NCBI GenBank assembly: GCA_027604005.1
Contig: JADGJT010000314.1
Location: forward strand, 1-27,687
DNA from: Dinochytrium kinnereticum
Taxonomy: Eukaryota > Chytridiomycota > Chytridiomycetes > Chytridiales > Chytridiaceae
Reading direction: 5' to 3'
Length of the DNA: 27,687 nt
Shown here: positions 19,956 to 27,687 of the stretch, piece by piece
Layout: every line of letters starts with the position of its first letter
Position numbering within the stretch: the stretch's first letter is position 1
Notes under the pieces: model-generated
The model's input: only the letters and a program-made list of their open reading frames with translations
Told to the model about the DNA's origin: nothing
Database searches by the model: none
Translations under genes and position numbers: made by a program

Positions 19956-21999
19956 ATGCGAACCAAAGGCTCACTGCCTTCGGGCAGGCAGCTAGAAAAG
20001 ACGAACCTTGTCGACGACGAACTGCACGATCTGAAGCTTCGATTCGAGCTTCTCGGTAAGAAATAATGTGAATAAAAGCTTAAGGTTCACACTTGCAGAG
20101 GGCGACAGGAAGGCTTACTATGAGACTAGTCAATGGGCAATCAGGCAGAATAAGGAGGAAATTGGGGGATTAAGGGGGATTAACAAGGAGCTCAGCGAAG
20201 CTATTGCTCGCTTAAAAAAAGTTGATTAATGATAAATAGTAATTTCTGCTGAATTATTTTAGAATGAGGTCGACTTTAACGCAAGTCGAATGTCTATGAC
20301 TGAACTGGAAAAGCTTGATCACAGGATTTGTGAGATTCACAAGCGATATGACGAGCTTCAGGCTGAAGCCAGAATGAAAGAGGGTAGATTGAGGGAGATG
20401 AGGGACCAGCTTGCCGACCTGAAGAGAGAATCAGAGATGGTGAAGGGTAACCTTCAGGACTCCCCACAGGCAAAGGTTGGATCAGACGGGAGAAGAATCT
20501 GTATTGATCTCAGGATAATACTAGGAAATACGAATGCTTGAAAATCGACTCGACAAAGCCATGATTAAATACAATGAGGCTCAGTCGATTCGAAAAACAT
20601 ACGAGCACATCGTGAAAAGGCTGCAAGAGGAACGTTTATCTTTCGATAATCAACTGGCCAACTTTGAGAAATGTTTGAAGTCGAAGAAGCAGGATGCTCT
20701 TGAGCTCGAGATGATGTCTCGTGATGCAAACCATGCAAAGGAGGTGGCGAAGGTAATTTTTAAAGTGTCTGTGACGATTAAACTGGAAAGGCCGAGTTGG
20801 CAAGGTTCGAGCAGCAAATAAATGAGGAGAGAAAGCAAAGGGAAAGGGACCTTCAAACGAGAAAGGAGCTTGTTAAACAAAAGATGGAAATAAATGACAA
20901 GCTTGATAGAAAGGTAAGGAGCGTTTGAAATTCATATATAACCATCCCCAGTCCTTGCAACTGGATGATCCAAACGCAGATTTAGGCCTATTTCAGGATC
21001 CAAATAAGGATCATTATGATGAAGTGAAGGAGAAAAAAATGGCCGAATATGAGGAAATTATGAGGCTCATAAAAGAGGCCACTGGCGTGTCGAACATTAA
21101 TGAAGTCATTGCGAAATTCCAGTCGCAAGGAGATACCCATAATCATCTATCTCAGTTACAGAAGCAAAACGAAGCGCGGATTGAAGAGCTTAAAGCGAAA
21201 AAGTCAGAGATTCTTGCAGACTTCGAAGACCTAAAGTACACGGGCGAATCGAAAAATTTTCACTCTCAGCGGACGATAGAAGAGTTCCAAACACATTTAT
21301 TGGATGCTCAAATACGGATGCAAGACGCCAAGCATAAATACGAGCGACTAGCAAAGTTATTAGTGAATACGAAAGCGGGAATTCAACATCTCTGTGATAA
21401 ACTTGATACATTCCAACTGGTAAAGTACCTTATGTATACAGCAATTTAACTTAGAGGTTAAGCCGGACAAATCGCCGAAGCCGCCGTCCTCAGATTCAAC
21501 GATTAAGCAAGTTCTAGACTTTTGTACCGCGAAGCTTGAAATGCTTGCTAACGGAGTTCAAGGAAAAGAATTACCAGAGGTAAAAGACATGCCAGAATTT
21601 CGAAACTAAACGGGAAAAAGGCACCTCAACCACCTGCTAATCAACAACAGCCACCAGGAGAGCCTGTCAATATTTTGCAAATCAACCCCACCAGTTTACC
21701 AGCGTACAATACACGAGTTAAATTGCGACCTGTTGAGTTTGAGGAAGAGATTCTAGACGGTTAGAATTATTTGTTTATAACTAATGACAAATTCATAGAG
21801 GAAGATGAAAACGATGATGAATACGGTGAAGTTCCTGACCGTGAAACCATCAAGAAGCACACGAATCAGATGATAAATGCTCGGCTTAAGACCAAGCAGG
21901 CCAAAAAGACGAAAAAGAAGAAGGTTTCTATTACTTTGTTTGATGTTGTGTTAACTTAAACATGCCCTCCAACAGGTTAAGGAAGATGCGGATGATTAG
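19956..21999 (+). CDS. ODAD3: Outer dynein arm docking complex subunit 3 (CCDC151)
   Basis: Coiled-coil protein that anchors outer dynein arms to doublet microtubules. Exons joined by phase start at MRTKGSLPSGRQLEK. Family landmarks are strong: ELLEGDRKAYYETSQWAIRQ, then MLENRLDKAMIKYNEAQSIR, TYEHIVKRLQEERLSFDNQL, EIMRLIKEATGVSNINEVIA, KFQSQGDTHNHLSQLQKQNE and LADFEDLKYTGESK. Near the C-terminus come a Pro/Gln linker (PQPPANQQQPP), an acidic patch and KKTKKKK. TAG at 21999 ends the last short exon. Length is about 550 aa, close to the vertebrate protein. Roughly nine introns of 35-52 nt are inferred. It is divergent from DRC10, sharing a 32-bp gap. Confidence 0.93.
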
Positions 22000-22150
22000 C
22001 ATCGAATAGCTTTGCTCTTCTTTCAATTCATAGCAATCAATCCCTTATTTCTCATAAGTAATGCATACGTTCCCCTGGTGTCATAACGTGCCTATACAAT
22101 AAAAAACGCGAGTTTCCATTAAAAATACACTCTTTAGAAATCTGACAATC

Positions 22151-23336
22151 ATGGAGCAACTGAAGGCTTCCCTTGCCGACCTGGCCATGCAAAGTTCAGA
22201 GATTGACGAAAGCAATGCAGCCTTGCAAGCATTTCTGAAAGTGAATTGCTTTTTTCCATTTTAAATTATAACTGTCTTTGAAGGCAATGCAATACATCTT
22301 CAACCACAAGATCCGACTCCCACCTGCGGGCTTCAATTTCACCCTCAACCTATTCAACCCTACAAATCAGGCATGGGACTTTGTCAGCGAAACACTACTG
22401 AAGACGAGCCGATCAGATGCTAAATCTCTTCTCATGACGATTGAAAGCAGTGTGGCAAAGGATTCAGAGAAGCTAGCACAGTTTTTCAAACTTGGACTTC
22501 TGCAGCAATCTCTAGGTCATTGGGTGGAAGTTCTTGCAAAGGATAAGACGGCTGTGGCAGCAGCGTATGAGCCATCAGCTATTTTACGAAACGAGGGAGA
22601 AAGCCTGCAGCTGGTGGAAAGTTTAAAGGATCTGAACAGAAGAGAATTCCAACTATTTCTGAAAACATCCCCACAGTCATTCGCGGAGGCGGCTACATCG
22701 ACTGCATCAGTTATTGCCACCAGCGCTCTTGGATTTGGATTCAATACAGTGGTGGCAGCGAGAGAAAAAATTGGGACGTTACCAGTAACGGTCGCAGCTG
22801 CAAGGGAAAAGATGGGCAGTATCGGAAAGGCTGCATCTTCATCTCTGGATCCTTCTCGATTTGCATTTAATTCTTCTTCAACAATGGATTCTTCTTCATC
22901 ACTAAAGGTGCCCGCCAGTTCCGAAGCGTCAACCGCAGATTCCCAAAAGGCACTTGGAGAGGTGGATTCATTGAAGGAGGAAATAGTTCAACTAAAAGCT
23001 GCAATCGAGGAAGGTTCTTATCTATTCCTACACTGTTTCTTTTAAAATTCCCTTTTTTTTCACTGAATGTACACCAACGAACGATGTGAACTTTCCAGAG
23101 AAAAAGCAGAAATTCTCTGCACAGGTCGAACTTGTCTCGGTCAAGCATAATCGTGACCTGGAAATCTCGCAACTTAAATCCAAGATTCTTAAATTAGAGA
23201 AACAATTGGCGGAGACCAATGAAAAGCACAAAGTATTTCTAATGGTTAATTACTTTGGCATAACAAGATTAAGAACGAAGTTGCGGCATTTCGGGAAGAA
23301 CTGGCAAAGAATTTGCGAAAACAGGCCTCAAACTAG
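22151..23336 (+). CDS. RUN-domain and coiled-coil protein
   Basis: Exons joined with introns of 43, 85 and 35 nt give 1023 nt, 340 aa. Residues about 25-150 match the RUN domain: QAWDFVSETLLKTSRSDAKS, FKLGLLQQSLGHWVEVLAKD, then AAAYEPSAILRNEGESLQLV, including the conserved YEPxAxLR. RUN domains bind small GTPases of the Rab/Arl/Rap type in membrane traffic. A Ser/Ala-rich linker with two similar VAAAREK segments follows, then a C-terminal coiled coil (LEISQLKSKILKLEKQLAET). There is no FYVE finger, unlike RUFY proteins. Placement between ODAD3 and DYNC2LI1 hints at a cilium or transport role, but that is inference. Confidence 0.8.
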
Positions 23337-23630
23337 CTAGACATCATTTTGAAAGCACGTCCAAAACTGTTTCGAACCCTTTCGCTATGCATTGCATTTC
23401 ACAACAACGTAGGAGCGACTAGAGCGCCAATTGCGCTGCCCTTATTATTTTTTAGAGATGCTCACTCAAAATGTCACGTACCTTGATCGCGAGTATATCT
23501 TGTTGTTTGTATTTTGAGTAACAGTGGAGGCTAGGCCACTCGATACATCCTTATTCTTAGATCGACCCTCCATAGATCTTTTAAATTCTTCACTAAAGGC
23601 CATTGAGTGTGAATTATAAATGCACTTTTG
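23337..23630. other. Convergent intergenic region, RUN gene / DYNC2LI1
   Basis: This 294-bp gap lies between two stop codons. It holds the inverted repeat AGCGC-CAATT-GCGCT near 23430, which may form a short hairpin, plus AT-rich sequence. No coding region or RNA gene could be supported. Confidence 0.5.
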
Positions 23631-24916
23631 TTACTCTTTTTGTGCCCTCAAAGCGTCTACAGCGGGTTCGGGGAATTGGAAAGGATCTACGCCGAGTTTC
23701 CGGTGCTCCTCCTCTTTTAATGTCAGTGGACTCTTTTATTCACTCATACCTGGGTGCTGGGGGAAGAATTTCACAAAGTCTGCCTTCCATTGCTCGTACC
23801 GTGGCAGTCCTTTTTTCCCAACAGTTTCTTTGATGATTTCAGAAGGTGGCATACCTATTTGCGACAAGGTATCTTGGCCTATAATAAAGAATGTTGGCTG
23901 AGTGATTAAAAGCTTGCTCGACATACCTGCAATAACGACAATCGGCCTATTGTGATCAACAGAATGCTCTTGAAGCGGGTTTGCACGGAACGCATAGTGG
24001 TTTAGCAGTTTTCTTGCCTATAGTCATAAGACGATCTGGAGTTTAGTGTGGCCTTTACCTTTGTTGTCGATGTTTCATCTTTCAAATTTGAGAACAGAAT
24101 TGATGCACCGTTCAAATGTGCTATCATCCTGAGCATTTTACAAATAAGTTTCCTTCTTTCCCTGAAAAAAGTATGAGTAATGGATCGCGCCTAATTCATA
24201 CGGTTCCGTATCCCGAAATAGATCTAGCTTTGAGCCGATTATAACAATTGGTACAGGGCAAACATTTATTTGATCGCTTGCAGGTGGTCAGTATGCACGC
24301 AGAACAGAACAGAGCTTACGCATTCATATCAGGGTGGTCAGCGCCGTACTTTTTGTTCGAGAACGCTTTTAGAGCTTTAGGCCGCTTCGAGCCGCGTTGC
24401 TCCAATCCTTCAAGGATCTCCTTGACGCGCTTTTGAATCCTGGTTATAAAATACTCAACCTCAAGAATGGTCTCAGAAGGCTTGTAAAGATTAAATTACC
24501 GAAGCGCCAATGATACTTATACTTTTGATAGGTCTGCAACGATCACAAATGATGCCATGTGAACGTTTGTTTCTGTTATGGGTATTTCCATAAGGTCTGA
24601 CAGGAAGGTTCCCGCGGCTAGTAGAATTGTTAAAATCAGTATAAGTGTTTCGGTTATACCGAGCTCCCAAATGTGGCAAATGTCTTTGATAGTTCCCCTG
24701 GTGCTCCTCGCATATCTAATTCGGCAATTAAACAAAAATGCTAGCCACGATAATCACAAACCGATATTCCAAAGCAACAGTTGGTGCCGCCTGATCGTCT
24801 AAGAACAACATTAAAACTGTAATTTTATTGCATAATGCACCTTTATTTCTCAGTCGATGAATCAGTGTGGTCTTCCCAGACTGTTTGCTCCCCACAACAA
24901 TTAAAGTCGATTCCAC
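23631..24916 (-). CDS. DYNC2LI1: Cytoplasmic dynein 2 light intermediate chain (IFT dynein)
   Basis: Subunit of the dynein-2 motor that drives retrograde intraflagellar transport. From ATG 24916, exons joined by phase give MESTLIVVGSKQSGKTTLIH with an intact P-loop (GSKQSGKT), then APTVALEYRYARSTRGTI, DICHIWELAAGTFLSDLMEI, FVIVADLSK, PVPIVIIGSKLDLFRD, KLICKMLRMIAHLNGASILF, VVIAGQDTLSQIGMPP and QWKADFVKFFPQHPG. A last exon after a 37-nt intron (GVDPFQFPEPAVDALRAQKE) matches the family C-terminus and ends at TAA 23631; reading through that intron instead would stop at 23736. Length is roughly 310-330 aa. This gene by itself shows that the organism has intraflagellar transport. Confidence 0.93.
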
Positions 24917-25021
24917 ACCATCCTCACTGCCTGCACACCATCAGCCAACAATCTCATAAATAACCTACTGCTTCCACCATTCTTTTTCTCCCGCTCCTTC
25001 GCCTCCTTCACCAGTGTCCAG
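24917..25021. promoter_or_regulatory. Divergent promoter region, DYNC2LI1 / CATIP
   Basis: This 105-bp gap separates two opposed genes with ciliary orthologues. It is pyrimidine-rich on the plus strand (accattctttttctcccgctcc). No RFX X-box could be made out. Confidence 0.4.
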
Positions 25022-26439
25022 ATGTCCTTCCTGGACGACTTCTGCAGGCCGTCTCGGCTGTTGATATTTGAATTGGACATATTTTGGAGATTGTCAAATA
25101 TGGCACAGGTTGTGACCTTGTCAGATCCTGAAAATATCCCCTCTCTGGATGATGCGCCAGAGAGCTCAATCGCCGAGCATGCGACAGAAGGCTCGCTACT
25201 GTTCCTTCAAGATCTAGGTACTGGGTTAAGTAGACGAGGAGCTGATCACTGAACTACTAGGCGGCATCAGGAAGGAATTGTTTTTCACGGACAGAGTTCC
25301 CCTCTTTTCAAAGTCGGAAGAGGTGCGACAGCAGGTTGGATCATCAGTAGTTATCGTCAGCGAAGGAATTGCAAGGGGAAAGTCATGCTACTTCGTCAGT
25401 GTCAATACGGAGGCAAAACTTTCAACGACTAGTTCAGTTAGCAGCACAATAACAGCATACGTGGGACCCGATATGCAGACTATATCCCAATCAGTTTATG
25501 AGGTTAAAACCAGCTCGGAAGGAGTTGTTGAGCATATTCTAGAAGCAGTATCTGATGTAAACGGACGTTTGGTGATCTCGGAATCGACCACTGACAAGCC
25601 TGACACTTGCTTGAGCATTCCAGCGAAAGCCACACGAGGTCTAATAATGGAGGGTGAGTCGTTGAGTTAAGTTCAGTAACTTACGTGCGAAGGAGCCGAG
25701 TACGTGCTTTTCAGAATTTTTAGCGGTCATCGTCTATCTCAGTGGTTTTGGTACCTCTCGTTTACGCAAGGGCAGGTGCGCAAAAAGAGTTATGCCATAA
25801 CGCCTGGATGCTCTCGACAGTCTTCAATTCAAACTGTCGAGAACGTTATCAAAATCAATACCTCAGTGGATCAATTCAAAACAGCCGCGAGAAACTTGGG
25901 TGCTGAGGATTCGGACTTACGCTTCAACAGTAGTTTTGATGTTTCGCGAGATGCTGCGGTGTCAATTAGCGACCTTGTACGGCAGGCAAGAGCTGAGGAC
26001 GGTTTTGATGATAACCTTGAAGATGCACGGTGCGAAACATACCATCTTCCCAATGGACACTGTATCTACACGTCTCGCAGTAACTGCGAATGGTATGCCG
26101 AGCTCCCACTGGTCCCCGAAAATCGTAAGATTCGGAAAAATGAGTATTTTCTGACTTTATTAGATGAGGCTGCCCCGTCGAACTCATTGGATTCCAAAAA
26201 CTTCGGAGGTAACATTGAACTGCTTTCTGAGTTCAAGCAAAAGATGGTACCGGCTCTTTTACTCAAGAAATAAAGAACTAACCATAATGTAGAGTGAGAT
26301 ACGTGCAGCACACGCAAAATACATCGAAAAGCACCCAGAGCTGAAACAGATACTGGCGGATTATCTACAGTTATTGCTTCACCGAAAACCTCAAGATGTT
26401 TTCGAGTTCACCTCTACATGGCTTTTACCGAAAAAATGA
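25022..26439 (+). CDS. CATIP: Ciliogenesis-associated TTC17-interacting protein (CATIP) orthologue
   Basis: Human CATIP (C2orf62) binds TTC17 and supports actin polymerisation during ciliogenesis and sperm flagellum formation. Four exons give about 428 aa, with junctions joining FLQDL to GGIRKELFFTDRVPLFS, LIMEG to AEYVLFRIFSG, and SEFKQKM to SEIRAAH. Matches to the family are spread over the length: ETYHLPNGHCIYTSRSNCEW resembles the human YYLLPDGH segment, and AAHAKYIEKHPELKQILADY with LLLHRKPQDVFEF aligns with the human C-terminal RIIa-like helix pair. The start could also be the second Met near 25100 (MAQVV). The end is 14 bp from the stop of the next, opposing gene. Confidence 0.85.
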
Positions 26440-26453
26440 ATCTATTTAAACGA

Positions 26454-27382
26454 TTATAAGGCCTTTGCAGCCTTCTCCTCCTGTAAATCCCCATCATCAG
26501 CCAAATCTTCCCTCTTGACGTCCAGCAATGAATCAATCCACTCTGCCACCTCAGTATCAAGCTCCAAATACAAAAGGCTGGCAGTCTCTGTTGGGGTTAA
26601 TGACCTCAGCAAAGCATTAGTCGTTTCAATAAAATCCTCCATATCCTTTAACTCTGTTCGTCGATGAAGGCTAGATAACGGTGTAGCATCCCTCTCTCGT
26701 GATGATTTGTCGACTCTAGCAAGGGCTTTTTTCATGCATTTATGAGCCCAGCTTGCACAGCTATATTCCCAATTAACTTTTCTGGCCACACCCTCCTCCG
26801 ACTGGCAGGCGGACCGTTGTTTCCAAAACAAATAGGCTATTTCTCGCCAGGCCGTATAGTCTGTTGGCCTGGCTTCTAAGTATTGCCGAAAGCAATGAAA
26901 GGCCAAGTTGAAATCTCCACATTGTCCCATAATCTGGCCTTTCAAATAAAAGACTCCAGGATCATTAATTGGCGGTAGATTTTCTAGGTAACGACGAGCA
27001 TCTTCAGGGCGGCCAAGCCGCGATGCACATCTTGCCGCAAGGTCATAAATGTCCAAGTGCTGAATCGGTTTCTTTCTTTTTCTATTTGCTTCAAGCCATC
27101 TAACGGAAATTGACAAAGCCCCTTCAAAGTCTTTAAGAAGGTATAAGCGTTCGGCGGCACTTAGAAGCTCATTTGGACCCAGCTTTGTCTGGAACTGTTC
27201 TTCAAACTCCAATCCTTTCTGCGTAAACCACTGATGAACAGTTAATTTAGATTAAGTAATGCGGAAAGTCTTACTCCATCATAAACTGTTATAGCTTTAT
27301 AGCTTGAGGCAACAGTGGTTACTAGTCTAGGCCGTCGAACAGCGGTTTCGAAAATGTCAAGATCAAAGTTGGAGAAATCCAT
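26454..27382 (-). CDS. TPR-like protein resembling human C8orf76
   Basis: ATG at 27382, one 44-nt intron after VYDGW's Gly codon, stop at 26454; 885 nt, 294 aa. The N-terminus reads MDFSNFDLDIFETAVRRP, then WFTQKGLEFEEQF. TPR-like helices follow: AAERLYLLKDFEGALSISVR, YDLAARCASRLGRPEDARRY, YLKGQIMGQCGDFNLAFHCF and YLEARPTDYTAWREIAYLFW. The order of a WF segment, a first repeat, a CLxxLGR-like repeat, an FCLQ-like repeat and a W-containing repeat, plus the late FIETTNALLRSLTPTETAS, parallels human C8orf76, a protein of unclear function. The C-terminus is acidic, then KAAKAL. The name is a motif-order judgement. It is head-to-head with prefoldin 5 across 26 bp. Confidence 0.65.
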
Positions 27383-27408
27383 CGCAAGAAAATTCGATAT
27401 TGGACAAG
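27383..27408. promoter_or_regulatory. 26-bp divergent gap, C8orf76-like / PFDN5
   Basis: This is the smallest divergent gap in the window. Both start codons are the first of well-matched N-termini, so essentially no private upstream sequence exists for either gene. Confidence 0.5.
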
Positions 27409-27687
27409 ATGAGCGCTAAAGGAGAACCCATTAACATTGCTGAGCTGCCCCTGCAACAGCTTCAGGCTGTCAGGTCTCAAATGGAGGAGGTTTGGTTTAA
27501 TGTGAGAGGCCTTTTTTTTTACGTCTAAAGGAGTTGCAACACCTTGCCAGTTCGTATGCTTCGTTGAAGCAGGCTCAAGCAAAATTCAACGATAGCATTG
27601 AGTCCTTGAGCAACTTTTCGAGCAAGCCAGGTATTAGGGGAAAGGTTTGATCGAAGGCTAATAAAAAAAAACCACAGGCCCCATTTT
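27409..27687 (+). CDS. PFDN5: Prefoldin subunit 5, 5' part (runs off the window)
   Basis: Alpha-type subunit of the hexameric prefoldin chaperone, which hands nascent actin and tubulin to the CCT chaperonin. ATG at 27409 gives MSAKGEPINIAELPLQQLQA, matching the INITELxLPQL start of the family. A first intron (GTTTGG to AAAG, about 27491-27529) joins SQMEE to LQHLASSYASLKQAQAKF, and exon 2 continues NDSIESLSNFSSKPGIRGK. A second intron (GTTTGATC, GCTAATA branch-like site, CCACAG) then leads to the window edge. The two helices fit the N-terminal coiled coil of prefoldin alpha subunits. Confidence 0.9.

Noticed and set aside
19900..19960. RFX X-box near the DRC10/ODAD3 start codons (TTGTCATGGCC)
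   Set aside because: Only half of the X-box consensus is present and it overlaps the DRC10 coding start.
19504..19974. DRC10 starting at the upstream ATG 19974
   Set aside because: It would overlap the secure ODAD3 coding start and adds residues without family support; ATG 19923 is preferred.
23360..23450. tRNA-like sequence on the minus strand (GCGCAATTGGCGC hairpin followed by GGGTTCGAA)
   Set aside because: The T-loop-like GTTCGAA is not flanked by complementary stem bases, and no acceptor stem or anticodon arm could be drawn.

Overview
The window is nuclear DNA of a fungus, or a close fungal relative, that still builds a motile flagellum. Fungal signs are a Zn(II)2Cys6 transcription factor with the fungal-specific middle domain, a KIN1-type kinase and a TOM70 import receptor. 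Flagellar signs are orthologues of DRC10/IQCD, ODAD3/CCDC151, the IFT-dynein light intermediate chain DYNC2LI1, and CATIP. A chytrid-like or other zoosporic lineage fits. Species cannot be told from this sequence.

Almost every gene is cut by many tiny GT-AG introns, mostly 33-54 nt, often with a TAAY or CTRAY branch site just before the acceptor. The gene models were made by hand, joining exons so that phase and known protein families agree; several come out as exact multiples of three. The genes are packed very tightly. Intergenic gaps range from about 300 bp down to 3 bp, and two pairs overlap in coding sequence.

Layout: 3-2471 (+) the 3' part of MED17, then METTL16, which starts inside the MED17 coding end. 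2448-4320 (-) SF3A3, whose tail overlaps the METTL16 tail. 4324-4712 an unresolved gap with one candidate exon. 4713-5383 (+) calcineurin B. 5446-8141 (-) Zn2Cys6 regulator. 8265-9693 (+) KIN1-like kinase. 9900-10952 (-) PP2C phosphatase. 10998-13475 (+) TOM70. 13657-14031 (+) small Cys-rich ORF. 14117-15379 (-) RAD51C. 15428-17785 (-) unidentified helical protein. 17827-18341 (+) RPB11. 18345-19923 (-) DRC10. 19956-21999 (+) ODAD3. 22151-23336 (+) RUN-domain protein. 23631-24916 (-) DYNC2LI1. 25022-26439 (+) CATIP. 26454-27382 (-) C8orf76-like TPR protein. 27409 to the end (+) prefoldin subunit 5.

Two themes stand out. The first 5 kb holds RNA-processing and transcription genes (MED17, METTL16, SF3A3), with METTL16 wedged by overlap between the other two. 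The last 9 kb is rich in cilium genes (DRC10, ODAD3, DYNC2LI1, CATIP), including a head-to-head axonemal pair sharing a 32-bp gap. The most unusual gene-structure features are micro-exons of 11 nt (METTL16), 14 nt (calcineurin B) and apparently 2 nt (TOM70), and a GC-AG intron in SF3A3. No mobile elements, CRISPR arrays, rRNA or convincing tRNA genes were seen.
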